Positions 1-12,300 of a stretch of 64,000 nt of DNA are shown here, piece by piece (the first letter of the stretch is position 1; each line of letters begins with the position of its first letter). The translations under genes were made by a program, and so were the position numbers. This stretch comes from Plectrocnemia conspersa (lineage: Eukaryota; Arthropoda; Insecta; Trichoptera; Polycentropodidae), in NCBI GenBank assembly GCA_009617715.1, contig VTFK01000024.1:558001-622000 (forward strand). The letters run 5' to 3'. The notes below the pieces were generated by a model. The model did no database searches, was not told the DNA's origin, and saw nothing but the letters and a program-made list of their open reading frames with translations.

Positions 1-712
1 TGGTTATTCGTTATTTTTTTGTAGTTATCGAGAGCCTACTACAGTGGTTTGGTTTATAGAGGGCCACCCGGGAGAGATGATTTATTACAGGGGGCGGACA
101 TTAGAGAGCCGAAGTTTGACAATATGGTCTAATTGATCAAAATAAGCCTTTCCCTGTGTGTCAAAGCTTTTGTGAGAAAGCATATAAAAGACATTTGCTC
201 AGATGACAAGATGACAAGAGGGAATAGAGCGGCAAAAGCTGAGACCCAGAAAGACTCACTTTGACACACACAAAAAAAATTCGAGAGGCACTAACACCAG
301 CTTTTCAAGAACTTGAGGACTGCGATAAAAATATATATTAAACAGATTTACCATCATCTCACTGATATTCACAATAAACCTTTAGTAGAAACAATGAAAC
401 CACATTTGCATTTTATAATTTTAGTTGTACTTTGCATTTATTTAATAAAATAACTATATTTAGGATAAAAGCTGATTTTAATGAAATATTCAGGTATGGT
501 AGAAAAAGACTGAAAGTTAGCCAAAAACTGAATATATCATCAGGTGTCAGAGACCATCTTAACGTTCCTACACAAGCATTTTAATCTACGTCACTCAACA
601 TCATATATTTCAGTAAAAAGAGATTGATATCATATGGTCCATATGTTCCTAACAATTAATTATTTTAATCTACGATCTAAATACAATTTTATCTACTAAA
701 TCATATCATTAC
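1..712. other. TAK1 intron or flank, no exon seen
   Basis: I could not find a further TAK1 exon here. A short inverted repeat pairs TGTGTGTCAAAG near 157 with CTTTGACACACA near 262, possibly a small foldback element. Otherwise the DNA is AT-rich and unremarkable. Confidence 0.4.
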
Positions 713-854
713 CTTTATGCACTGCCCACATAATTCTAAATGCTGGCCATTCACAACCTTCACCGAACGGCTTCTTTCTAGAAAGTACTTCCCAAAGTAT
801 AATACCCCATGAGAAAACGTCACATTTTTCCGTATACGAAGAACTTTCAAAAAC
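713..854 (-). CDS. Tak1: TAK1 coding exon 4 (kinase C-lobe start)
   Basis: 142 nt ending in phase 1 before GTAATG. It encodes [17 protein letters not shown], then [10 protein letters not shown] and MWAVHK, as in TAK1 subdomain IX. The next exon (family motif GTRPPLI) is not in bases 1-712 and must lie beyond the window. Confidence 0.96.
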
Positions 855-3800
855 CTAAAACATAAAATAAGGGTCACACACTTAACATGAATGCAAAATA
901 AATTTATTAGAAATACCTCTGGAGCCATCCACGCAGCACTGCCCTTATTATTAGTCATCTGCGTTGATTTATCAGCAGCGGTTCCAAAGTCACAAATTTT
1001 AAGCCTAAGTCCGCTAGACTCGAGTAACAAATTTGGCGGTTTCAAATCACGGTGTATAAGAGGTTTGGGTTTCATATTGTGTAAATACGCAACGCCCTAT
1101 AACATAATTATGGAATAAGTAATAATAATAATAATGGTAAAACGGAAATAATTAGATCAAATCTTACCTCAGCACATTGTCTGGCCCAGCTCATCGCATG
1201 GGCCGCCTTGTACGTCGGTTTGGGATTACAGTGTAAAACGTTGTAGAGTGATCCGCCTTCGGCGAATTCCATGACGAGGCATATGTTGATTCCCTTGGTG
1301 CAGGCGCCATATAATCTGATGATGTTCGGATGGGAAACTCGAGAGAGTTGGCGGACTTCGACGCAGAAAGCTTTCTTTTCGGCTTCGCCATCTATATGCT
1401 TGACGGCGACGTATCTTCCTCTCCAATTCGCTTTCCACACTACACCAAATGTCCCTTTGCCGACGACCTGTAAGTGAAGTGTATTTTGGTTAATATTGAA
1501 ATTATTTATTATTATTAATGAATAATTATATTAGTTATAGTAAATTGAAAACATAAAAGCAGAGGTGTTAAACAGAACCGTACTTAGAAAAGTAGAATAA
1601 ATTTTAACACTTGAGTAATGAATGTTATTATGAAAATGGTTTATTTTTAATTTTGTAGATATAAATATTATTTATGTTATTATTAATTAAATAATATATT
1701 AATAGAATATTAACTTCAGTATGTCAAATGCTGTATTTTTTAGTTTATTTATTTATAAGTAGATGAAATTAAAGATATTATCTCTACGAAAATTATTGTT
1801 TATGTCAATATTGTCTTTGTAAATTCAATGCTATCTCATTTTCACAATATCTGATTGGCAAAACAGTTCAATTAATATAGACAATGAGTCGTACTGATTA
1901 TGATAAAGACATTCAAATTAAGTCACCAGTAGCTTGAGTGTTTCTGTCTGAATACCGAATCATTAATCATATTCATTATATTAAAAAAACGAGGACTTAA
2001 TATTAATCTCAAGAAAATAATTTTGTAGATTATAATCAGTGTATGCGTTCTAAGGTTATTAAGATTTTGAAGTAAAATAATTTTGAACGGAAATAATTAA
2101 CTTATGCAATATTATACAAAAGCAATATTGTATAAACATTTTAAAATAATTGATTTCTTTTATAAATAATTTAATTTTGATGTTCTGTATGATGCACTAT
2201 TAACGTAAACATTGACACAATTGTTAATGTAACTTAGATTTGTACACATATTGTTTACAATATACTATAAATAAAAGTTAGCTATGGCTACTGTTTGACT
2301 GATTTTTAACAAACTTTTAGCAGTGCCAGAGTCAAATTGGTAGGTCTTGTGTGTGGCTTATAGGTTGAATCTTATACCAGGAACGTTATTTCAGCTTTTT
2401 ACAGGAGGGGAGGGGGGCAAAAATTGGCTGGTCAGTGTTTTTTTAATGTTTCCATTTCATTAAAATTCATAGTATTTCATTAAACCTTTCACTGCGGCTG
2501 ATAGTTTTAGGCGCCATTTCGAAATTTGTTATATGGCACCTATTCATGCAATATTTAAAAAAATATTATGGTTAAATAAAGTCAAGTGATTAACAGCCCT
2601 AAATTATACTAAATAACCATATTATTGGGCTCAAAGGTTTATGGCACTTTTAGGTACCCAATGAGTACTGGCGATTATCTTGATGACTTCAATAGAAGCC
2701 TTCCATGGTGAAGGGTTAAATGACATGCATTTTTCTGGCGAAATTCAAGGGAGTCCCTGTTTAGCAATAAAATCGTGGCGTCGCAGTGGAAACGTACACA
2801 TTTGAGTAGAAAAAAATATTTAAAAACAGCCCTACAACAAACTATTATGAAAATAATAGATACTTTGAATGATGCGGCAATCGAATCAACTAATAAAATA
2901 TTCAGAACCGCATATTATATTGCTAAAAACAATAAGCCATACTAAGATCATTTTGATTTGCTACAATTACAAGAATTAAATGGTACCAACGTACCTTATG
3001 ATTTAAATTCGTGTTAGATTGCAACCAATATAATCAATCATATCGGAGAAGAAATGAAATTTTGAATATACCAAAAAATTATCGAAACAGATGGGAAAAT
3101 TTCAGTTTTAATCGATGAGCCTACTACACATATCAACATGATTTGTTTTTAGATTTATTGGAATTGCCCGATCAAACAGCTAATAAAATACAGAAATGTT
3201 ATTAAATTATCTTAGTGTACATGTATTTGACAATGGGTATTTACAAAAAAATCTTGACGGGACAAGTGTCATGATTGGGAAAAAAATCTGGTGTCGCTCA
3301 ACGATAGTTACAAATGTATCCCAATGTTATATGGCATTGTCTTAACAATCGTTTTGAATTGTCCATCGAAGATTCAATTAATAAAGTACAAGGAATCAAT
3401 CATTTTCAGAAGTTTATGGATAGGTTGTTCTCAGTATATAGTCAATCTGCAAAAAATCAACGGGAACTTGAAGAGTATTCTGTTGATTTAGTACAAGAGA
3501 TTAAAAAAATTGATGAAAAAAAATAAAAATACACCTTACGGATAATAAAATAATTATCCCCATTAATTGAGGTCAATTTCTTAACAGCATTGTGAATAAT
3601 ATGAGAAAGCGTTTGCTAGTAAGAAAAGAGGAATCTATCGATATATCAGAATTCATGATATTAGGTCCCAATAATTGCCCATCAGACATATCCTCAGATT
3701 TTGGTGATAGTGAATTAGAATCACTATATAGGCGATTTTCAATTTCTTATCCCAAAACACTTGATGCATTTAGAGATTATAATGATAATAATGGACGATA

Positions 3801-6498
3801 TATTCCACCAAATTTATATCCACTAATAGTGTTTAAAAACCATACCATGTAAACTGTAGAAGGTGAGAGGATTTAGTTGCATGAATTTAATTATAACATA
3901 TACTCGATCCAGCTTACTTATGAAACATACTGCAAACCTAAAGCTTATTAAATTGCGATTTGGAACTCAAAACTTAAGGTAAAAAGATGCCTAAGAACAC
4001 ATTGATCAGTAGTTGAAACACAGACACGTGTTTGCAAAGTCCAAGATGTTGAAGAGGATGTTGAAAAATAAAACACCATAATTTCAACAAGTGAAAATAT
4101 TTAAATAGCATTTAATTTTTTGAATTTTTATTTTTTTTATAAACATATAACGGTAGCGGAAACGATATATCACTGAATAACAAAAAGCACCGTTTAGTCA
4201 AATTTAACCTGTTGCACAATTCGCCTTTCAAATATGTTCATCAAGCAAATGTCACTTTCTAGAGACGTGGACATATTTCGTTGGTCGAATAATCGAGTGC
4301 AACAACCACCACCGCAGCTCTAGAGTGATTTAGATTCTCTATGGAGACGGACTTCCGGCAATCGTCTGCTCTATAGTGTTGAAAAGTACCATACTGTGTC
4401 ATTTTCTTGATCCAGTTCGCCATCAGTTTATTCTTACGATCTCAGTGGGAACATTTTAGCTAGAGAAATTTCCATTAATGATTAATTGAGAGCAAGTGTA
4501 GGTTCTCTCTACACATAAACGATGTCTGTGATCAATTTTCCATGATTCTTGGTTTTGTTATTAGGAACGTATTTCACTTTGACGATCCGTCAGTTGTTTG
4601 CGCCCTCTATGACACTTTAGTTCGAGCATCCTTGAACCCGAGTTTTCGCAGAAAATTGTATGTCGCTAAGCATTTTTTAAAACTACTGAAGGGTATAATA
4701 CGCTGGTATTGCACATTGATCTGTTTAATGTCAGCTATGATAAGTTGGTCCGGTTCGTATCATTTCATTTTAATGTCTTATGATTTTTTATTGTTTCTTT
4801 CTATGTATTATTTTTTTTGTGGATTAAAATTGTGATGCATTGGGCAACCTGCTGAGGCACGATGATTTTAAAATAATTTTAATAAATAAATAATGTCAAA
4901 GATGTGAGTAATGTGGAGTCGAAGTCATAAAAAATCGATCGACTTGGACTCCTTTTTAACCCTTTCCACCCGAACAATAATTTTTAATTGTTCATCATGC
5001 GCGATGCGTTTTAAGTCGGTAATATGAAACAAACAAAAGTTATTATGCATTTAATCAAATACACAACAGCCGATCAGCCACCGGCGAATGACATCCAGGG
5101 TCATGTTTCTACACTGGTCATATTTACATATGACATACATGACTAGAAATAGTATGTATTTACTAATTACTTTCACACCTAATTCGCTAACAAATCATCT
5201 GACTCACATAAAAATTCAGAACTCGACAATATTTCCAATATGTATAGAAAAATTATTAATTATTTTTTTGTTGTTATTTATATGAAAATAAATAAATAAA
5301 AGTAATTAAAAATAAATTTAATTATTTAAGATTATTGGGAAAAATTTCTAACAACTCCACAGCCCTGGTTTTAACTCAGTCATAATATGGCATTAGCAGT
5401 TAAAAACATCTGTAATTTAATGTAGTTGTAAAAATTTCGTTCTGAGAATTTTATCATTGAATATCTCTTTAAGGGTTGTTAGTAAGGATATTAGGGATGT
5501 CATCAAAGCAGGTCTAAGATTAACGATACAGAAGCTTGCACAAAAGTTGAACGTATCGCCTACATCAGTTCAGACATCTAAAAGTTAGGAAAGGTGTTAT
5601 TTTGTTGAATACGGGTATCTTTTAAATTGTCTTATCAATATGCCAAAAATTAATGATTCTAAAACAGAAAGATTTATTTTTTTAGTTGAATTGTTACTGA
5701 AATAGGAAACCCAAGAACAGGATAATGTTATGCATTTGGTGGGATATGAAGTACATAATTCATTATGAGTTATTGGATTATAGGTAGACAATTACATGTG
5801 TTCAAAAAGACAGCGCTCGCCTTCATGTATCCAAGATGGTAGAAAAAAATCAATGGAACGACAAAAAGGATATAAAAACGATATTAAAGAATTTATTGCT
5901 TCCAAAAATAATTATTTTTCGAATCAGATATAAAAAAATTGATTAACAAGTGAAGAATATATTATTTAGTAAAAATATTAAGACTTTTTAATTTTTAACT
6001 CATTTAAGACTTTGAAAAGTACTGAGCTATTAAGCGACAATTTCAAAGATAATAATAATCATGGAAATGCTGTCTTTTTTATGGCTTAATCGGTCAAAAT
6101 CTCTACAAGAATTCAACACTTCGGACCTTAGCACCCTACTCCTAGCCAGAACTTGGACCACTCGCTTGACGACCTGCTACACACTCGACTCCCAAACCAT
6201 ATTAAGAAACAGTAAATTTCATGCCTCATAATTCAAACATTACAGCTAACATTTATATTGAATTTAGAAGTAGATATAAAATATAATTGTGCAGTTGTTG
6301 TAACATATGTATTATAAATAGGCATTGACACATAAATTATTATTTATGATAGTGAATTATGAATCGAATGTGCCATTCTGACAGGAGGTGGTTTGTGGCA
6401 ATGGTAAACGTCACCTTGATGTTTTGGATGTCCTCGTAGTCGATCTCCTCGACGAAGTGCTGCGGACTGCTATGCATGGCGGGTTGCGGGGCCCCCAT
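713..6498 (-). CDS. Tak1: TAK1 (MAP3K7) kinase, 5' part, four coding exons
   Basis: TGF-beta-activated kinase 1 is a cytoplasmic MAP3K that activates JNK/p38 and IKK/NF-kappaB signalling (IMD and stress pathways in insects). Coding exons are 6415-6498, 1168-1467, 917-1096 and 713-854; all junctions are GT-AG with compatible phases (0, 0, 0, 1). The 235 residues seen begin [11 protein letters not shown] and include the lead-in [12 protein letters not shown], the glycine loop [10 protein letters not shown], the ATP lysine in VAVK (residue 51), IHRDLKPPN (catalytic Asp 145), DFG (Asp 164) and the activation loop [14 protein letters not shown], near-identical to animal TAK1. The kinase C-lobe end, the linker and the TAB-binding coiled coil lie beyond base 1. 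No break or missing catalytic residue is seen. Identity is near certain; the exact start codon is the least sure point. Confidence 0.97.
917..1096 (-). CDS. Tak1: TAK1 coding exon 3 (catalytic and activation loops)
   Basis: 60 codons in phase 0, following a TTATAG acceptor and ending GAG before GTATTT. It contains [20 protein letters not shown] and the activation-loop Thr residues in [17 protein letters not shown] that are phosphorylated in TAK1 homologues. Confidence 0.97.
1168..1467 (-). CDS. Tak1: TAK1 coding exon 2 (kinase N-lobe)
   Basis: Exactly 100 codons, phase 0 at both ends, with acceptor TTACAG and donor GTAAGA. It holds the glycine loop GKGTFGVV, the ATP lysine VAVK, the alphaC helix region and the hinge [17 protein letters not shown], all typical of TAK1. 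Confidence 0.97.
2484..2715. mobile_element. piggyBac-like MITE flanked by TTAA
   Basis: TTAA at 2480-2483 is followed by an ACCTTTCACTGCGG end. The opposite end, CCATGGTGAAGGG, is followed by TTAA at 2716-2719. TTAA target duplication and CCTTTCAC/CCCTTCAC termini fit the piggyBac type. There is no coding capacity. It appears inserted near or within the adjacent hAT remnant. Confidence 0.5.
2750..4090 (+). mobile_element. hAT-type transposase remnant (KIAA1586/ZBED-like), decayed
   Basis: Broken reading frames spell pieces of a hAT-derived transposase of the KIAA1586-like type: [51 protein letters not shown] (around 3090-3130), and at 3314-3526 [14 protein letters not shown] followed by [20 protein letters not shown] later open piece (3592-3852) ends in MTM-less sequence before a stop. 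Several stops and frame changes make it a pseudogene. The terminal inverted repeats were not located with confidence. Confidence 0.7.
4324..4892 (+). mobile_element. Jockey/CR1-like LINE, 3' fragment (copy 1)
   Basis: This region aligns by eye with the better copy at 26130-27480. Shared stretches include CATACTGTGTCATTTTC and, in protein, FHFDDPSV and LYDTLVR. It has two internal deletions relative to that copy, then the same 3' end (a decayed hairpin and a TAAATAAATAA tail). It sits in the sense orientation relative to plus, opposite to TAK1. It is the 3' end of a non-LTR retrotransposon. Confidence 0.75.
5460..5900 (+). mobile_element. Mariner transposase remnant
   Basis: Around 5540-5580 a helix-turn-helix-like piece reads [18 protein letters not shown]. 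Around 5720-5790 the frame reads [19 protein letters not shown], very close to the IWWD...YELL motif of Mos1-type mariner transposases. [14 protein letters not shown] piece then resembles the QQDNARPHVAK block. Stops and deletions show it is dead. Confidence 0.7.
6415..6498 (-). CDS. Tak1: TAK1 coding exon 1
   Basis: 28 codons, beginning at the in-frame ATG at 6498 and ending AAG before a GTGACG donor. It encodes the short lead-in with [14 protein letters not shown], matching the EEIDYKEIEV-type segment just before the glycine loop in animal TAK1. An ATG further upstream (MRHSWG) is in another frame. The sequence is G+C-rich against its AT-rich surroundings. Joining it to the exon at 1467 restores [13 protein letters not shown] in phase 0. 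Confidence 0.88.
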
Positions 6499-7430
6499 GA
6501 GTGGCGCATGCTCGCCCCACTCAGCGCGCGCACGGTAAATGCATTATTTATTTTAGGATGATTTTTTTTTCGACTCGATGTTTCGGCCCTAGCGTCGCGG
6601 AATTTGACCATCCGCCACCTGATCGCGAACACGTTGGCCGACGTCGCCGAATTTACGGCCAGCTCGATTCTAAAATCACCTATTCATTTCAACAGCATTG
6701 GTCGAAACAGTAAACACTCCATGAATAACTCTTTGCAACGAATTTAGTTAAAAGGTAGAATATAAATTGGCAACAAGGCTTACCTTACATAAATGGTTTA
6801 AATGATCGTTCACACTTAACCAGTTTAAATTTTAAAGCGAAATTTATGTAGCAAACGTACCTTGTAGTTTCACATTTTGTGATAAAAATAAAATTAACAT
6901 CTGTTTTCACTATTTTTTACTTTGAGCGTGGAATATTTATATTTTTAAATACTTATCATTAATTAATAAAACATATTAAAAATAAATATTAGATAAAGAG
7001 ACGTTTTAAAGTTGGTGTAAGCAAAGGTCAACAGCATGTCTTAAAGGAATCTGTTTTAAAAAAATTAACACAAAACAGTGTTAAAACAGAAATTTGAACA
7101 GAAGATTTACTAAGAATGTTTGAAAAATAATTAAAATATTTAGTTACCGAGAGGTGAAACAAATGTACTATTATCTGATAAAGTGTAAGGGTTTTTAAAA
7201 TATTAGTCCGGTAGTAAGCGACAATCGAGCAAAAGTGTTTTGCCAAGCAAAAAATGTTATTAACCAATTGAATCAGCCCTCGCAATATATTTGAATAAAT
7301 TATTTTGTATGTACCATTAAAATGATTTAACATTTTTAATAGCCTCTTTAAAGCATTTTGCTTTTACCATTTTAAGAGCCTCGTCTTTTTAAAGGAAGCT
7401 TTCACTTGCCTTAGGCCTAAATTTTCATTT
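6499..7430. other. TAK1 upstream flank
   Basis: On the minus strand, bases 6499-6700 lie immediately upstream of the TAK1 start and are markedly G+C-richer than their surroundings (CGCGCGC, GACGTCGCCG), as expected for a 5' UTR and promoter. From 6760 onward the DNA is AT-rich; the minus-strand open frame near 7028-7333 has no recognisable domain and is probably chance. Confidence 0.4.
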
Positions 7431-7700
7431 TCATCTAAAAAGTCTAGTATACACACATATACTACATACATATATAACTAATATTATATCTATTTTTTTT
7501 AACTTTTTTTTTAAATATTTAATTACAATGTTTATTAAATTTTTGTCTACAATTATTCTTAAATATTTTATGTTATTAACTATTTCTATAATGGGGTTAT
7601 GTATAATTATTTTTATATTATTATCTAACATTTCTTTATAATTAATAAACATACATTTAGTTTTATTCTCATTTAGTTAATGTACATTCTATTTTTTAAC
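7431..7700 (-). mobile_element. LINE reverse-transcriptase fragment
   Basis: The minus strand encodes LNENKTKCMFINYKEM followed by VNNIKYLRIIVDKNL. This is the LNxxKTK...IKYLGIIIDKNL region that follows the polymerase motifs in jockey/I-type LINEs. The more upstream part of the same family is seen at 60540-61090. The copy is truncated at both ends. Confidence 0.6.
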
Positions 7701-7739
7701 CAAGAAATATATATAAAATGTAATTAAATGGGCTTGGAT

Positions 7740-8120
7740 CATTCAAAGTAGCTCTTATCAGATTCAATATATTTTCGAATGCAAGCGTTTCTTTCAATGC
7801 ACTATTTGGTATAATCAATAGCTTATTTCAGCGATTTTGCCCTTATCTCATCTATGCGCAAAACGATGTTCGTCCAATGCCCTTTTTATTTGGAGGAAAA
7901 TAAAAATATAACAGATTACTATCTCAATTCACGGTGAGTGTGAGCCGATGCGTTATCGTGGTGCAAAATTCAAGAGATGTTTGCTATATAAATATGGTCG
8001 TTTTCTATAATTTGACTTATGCAAACGGCTTAAATTTCAAAGTAATTACCTTTATTGATTGTGGTGGTAAGAATTCACCGTGAAATATATGAAACCGTAA
8101 CAATAACCTTAGCATTAGAT
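7740..8120 (-). mobile_element. Mariner transposase remnant (C-terminal part)
   Basis: On the minus strand near 7930-7975 the frame reads ILHHDNASAHTHRELR, the HHDNAPAH block that carries a catalytic Asp in mariner transposases. Downstream pieces such as IDEIRAKSLK and SDKSYFE match the usual C-terminal end. It is interrupted by stops. It differs in type from the remnant at 5460-5900. Confidence 0.65.
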
Positions 8121-8585
8121 CAAACTTGACGTGCATTTTTGGTCTCGGCTTTTTAGGGCGTTTTTATTAAGAGGATTGGATATTTTAAGGGATAACATAA
8201 ACTCAAATTTGCCTCAGAATTTATTTATTTCACTGGCAACGACAAAGTATAATATTGTATATTATAACATCAGATAGGTTTAAAATATAAATTAAAATTA
8301 ATAACAAATCTTATTCAATGATCTTCGTTTATAGCGAAGTATAATAGTTGAAAATTGTAAAGATATTAAACATAGTTACGATTCATCTAAAAATACAACA
8401 CTGAGAATACATAATAGTATATATGTATGTATATATTATAATATGCTCAATGTATTATATAAATGCTTAATTAATATAATTATTTTAATAAAACACATGT
8501 ATATTTCGAATGAATAAAAACTCTTTGGAAATATCGTTAATGTATATGTTCCATAAGTTTAATAAAGACATTTAAAAATATGACT

Positions 8586-8591
8586 TTTATT
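8586..8591 (-). terminator. Poly(A) signal for the prohormone gene
   Basis: AATAAA on the minus strand, about 195 bases after the prohormone stop codon. It is the nearest clear hexamer in the right place; other AT-rich matches further on are possible. Confidence 0.4.
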
Positions 8592-8783
8592 TACCACAAT
8601 AAATAGAGTTTCCATATATAATATTATATTATACTCGATAGACATCGATATGTTATTACACACTATACACTTAAGTATACGAGAGATTTTCGTTTTAAAT
8701 TATGTGTATGTAAGAAGATATAGACGTTGATATGACTATTGTGAGATTATAATCGTAGGGGTTATACGTTTGATTAAATATGT

Positions 8784-9345
8784 TTATAGTACCATTCTGC
8801 GAGATATAGGATACCCTTGATCCCTCGCACTCTGAGACGATTTTAATAGGTCGCTCAAAGAAGTGAGATCTTCGCGAGGTTTGTAGGCTTTTTGGGAATA
8901 GTAGTATTGATTTGGCTCGGATCTTTTCTTGGCCACCATGAATCTCTTGGAGATGTAGTTCTTGTTTCCATAGCTGCCCCATTGGCGCTTGCGTCTCAGG
9001 GCGTCGATATTTTGGAGATAGCTCGGTTGTTCTGAAATGTACTCTGGATAGTTTTGGGAGTATTTGTAATGCGAGAATCTGTCTCCGTAAGAATTTATGG
9101 GATAATAGTTGGGGTAGTGTGAAGAAGAAGCGACCGGTTCGTCCAACCATTTATCATCTTCATCCACATTGTCTACGGTGCTCTCTTCGTACGGGTCTAA
9201 TTGATTGTAGTAAGAGCTTGGAATGTAATATGTAGGAGTGTTCTTCTTGGTGCGATGCTGTTGAGCTTCCCAAAGAGACAGGAGAGTCAGAAGATCTTCC
9301 GAGCTCATGCCAGTCTCGCGCTTCATCCTGTTGACGGTGGAATAT
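8784..9345 (-). CDS. Prohormone coding exon 4 (Tyr-rich part and C-terminus)
   Basis: 562 nt, acceptor TGTTTAG, stop TAA at 8784-8786. It encodes a Tyr/Ser-rich acidic spacer and then closely spaced basic sites releasing QWGSYGNKNYIS, FMVA and a C-terminal peptide with EDLTSLSDLLKSS. This is the longest clean open stretch of the gene. Confidence 0.82.
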
Positions 9346-12300
9346 CTAAACACAAATATATTTATGTATATGATTAGGTTCTTATGTGAATCTTAAAACC
9401 ATTTAAAGAAACAGTGGTTAGTATACAAACTAAAACTAAAAACTTCACATGATCGATACGATTCCCAGGTAAATAGCATTATTTATTTAGGGACTAATAT
9501 ATCAAATATTAGCCACTGCTTATTAAAGCATGCAATGCCTTGAGGTATTAGTTTATTGACATTACTTACTTAATTCCTCGTTTGCTGACTCGCGAATTTC
9601 CTAAAGACAGGTTAGATCTGAAGGAAGACTCTGCCCTCTTTTTGCGAGAAGGTTGCCTGGCCATCGACGGTGGTTCTCCATAGAGTTCAGCTCTCATCAG
9701 AACGTGTTCTAAAGCACCGTTTCCAGAGTTTGTATTCGGTTTTTCGTCATTTGCGGCAATCGGTTGTCCGTCGTATGCTGTAAATTCGATATAAAGTTTA
9801 GTTGTGATAATCCATGGCACAATATTCGCAGTTGCGCTTAGAAACTTTGGTTGTTATGTTAACTTTGGGGATTAAATTTACTTCGCCGAAAGTTGTTGCA
9901 TAATCCTCCCATTAGAGTATCAAGTATATATACTTATACAGTCTACTATATATAGATATAAAATAATTTATATTCTGACAAAAGCAAATATGTCATTTGG
10001 CGAAGAAGAAAAAAAGAAGCATCTTGGCAAACTGAAATGATTCCGAATCATAAAGCGTTAATGTGTCTCTCTTAATGATATATTAATGCCAAAGAGGGGT
10101 GTCGGTGTGCGTAATTAATCCAGGAAATCTCTTACTGCTATCTCTAACGATCTAGATATTAGACATGCAAATTGGGTGTTTTTATGGGGGAGAAAAAAAA
10201 TGTCTCACCGTCGTCGCTCAGAGCCATCGGATATGGTTCCAGATCGTTTTTGTCGCTCTTGTTCAGAAAAAGACTTGACTGAGTGTCGTCTTTGGCTTGA
10301 TCCCAATTTTCAGGAAGGTCCACTGCCAGATCCGATGGTGAAAGTGTCGTTTGGATATCGACACGACCTTCGTCCAAAGCGTCTATGTCTAAAATTCATT
10401 AAATTAAGGAATATGAAAAAAAAGGTTATAAGAAATATAAATGAGTTTGTATTGTTCTATATTAGAGCTTTCTATATACTATCAAGTTACACCTAGAAGT
10501 TATTGGCAGACACACCCAGTTTGTATAGACATAGATAAGATAATATCTATTTGGCAAAAAATAAAATGTGCTGGATCAAAGTTATGATTCCAATAACTCC
10601 ATATTCCATACTTCTATCATGTTCGAAGATTTAATATAGCTCACAAGTCATAAGCTATTTAAGCTTTCCATTATAATTAAATATAAATAGCAACTATCCA
10701 CAGCAAAAGTTATTAGAAAATAATTTCTGTACAGGCAATTTAACTGCACTATAAATTGTATGGTACATCATCTTCATTTAAACGATTAAAATAAAGTAAA
10801 TTAAAATATGTTAGTAACTGTTAGACTAAGCCTAATATACTCTCACATATTATAAAAAAACATATCGCTACTCGGCCATTATATTAGGTATTTTTCATTT
10901 CATAATTCTTAAAAAAATATTTTTTTTTGTATGGCAATGTATTTAAAAAATATCATTTCACTGGGAGAGAAGTGTTTTATTAAAATATTAAAAAATCTTC
11001 CGTTGTAGCGTGTCAGTCGTAATCCGAATGCGCTACAACGGGGTAAACATAATTAACTTTTAAAACAAATTATAAATCAGGGATATCTTTTTTTTATTAA
11101 TTATACACTATTATTACAGCTTACAAGCAAAAGTTTTTACTATGTATGACCTAGATCGATTTTATTTTAATTATTCATTACGATATTCTTTTTCGAGGTT
11201 AGGAAAATCTAAGAAAATCTAATCTATTAGTGATTGTATAGTGTAGATTAGAATACTTTTGTACTACGATGGGTGAACGAAGTGTTTAAAACATAAACTA
11301 TTGTATAAAGTAAAATTAATTGTTTGTCATAAAGATCAGTTTTAATGGTAAATAATAAAAAATAAAATAATTTAACTACTGATCTATCGTGTTGGTTATC
11401 GAAGCATACAAAAATATTGCTGCGTTATTTAATCTTAAGGCCGTTTTAAATTTAAGGTCATAATATAAGTAGACAGTGAAAATGGCCTTATGATAAAATC
11501 TAGTTTAGATCTTGTATCACAAACGTCTGGAATCGAATATAAAATTCTTGTATTTTATTCTAATGCGAGTCGCATAAACGAAAAAAAAGGTGGCGTGGTA
11601 CTGGTAGATAGGTACAGATGCCTAGATGTAGCATTATCGTGTCGTTCAAAAATGATTATTATACTTTGAAATTAGACATTTTGAATTTAAAAGCTCGAGT
11701 CTGCAGATTTTGAAAATTTAACTATAAATACCCAGACCCGTGTGTAACGCGTTATAATAGTTGCCAGTGAAAACATTATTAAAACATATTTTACAATTGT
11801 TTTTTAAGTTCGCCAAATATATTTATTAAAAATGTTTTCACAGAGCTTAGAGATTTAAATTGTATATCATTAGCACTATTTATTATCGGTTAATTTAATA
11901 AAATGCAAAAATAATAATTTATAAATAAATTATATTTTGAAAGTAAAATATTTTTAAAAATCGCTTAATTTATGTAACTTTTATATGTCATTGGCGGACA
12001 AATGGTGACCAGCTACGGCAAATAGACACAGATTGAGCATCTGTATTATTTTATTGCTTGTATATGGTTACATATTAGAATATGAAAGTGAATGGTGGAT
12101 GAGGCACCACCGCCGTTGTCTATCTGTCGAAGTCCACCAAAAGAATGTGCCGCCGTCATGTCACTGCAACCAGAGTGCCGCCAAGTTTAGCCCATAATAA
12201 AATAAATAAGCCCTCCACTTATCATTATTTGGATTTTAGCGACAATAGTAGGTTAGAGGTACATTGATGAGACCATCTTTATAATATTACAAATTGCATT

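Larger units (their letters stand above)
1468..6414 (-). other. Tak1: TAK1 intron 1 with nested transposon remnants
   Basis: This 4.9-kb intron separates the tiny first coding exon from the kinase domain. It holds a piggyBac-like MITE, a hAT remnant, a 3' LINE fragment and a mariner remnant, each listed separately. The stretch 1480-2300 is AT-rich with nothing recognisable. Confidence 0.85.

Noticed and set aside
8695..9150. 151-codon minus-strand open frame overlapping the prohormone
   Set aside because: It is in a different phase from the spliced prohormone exon, has no signal or domain, and the other frame explains the splice sites.
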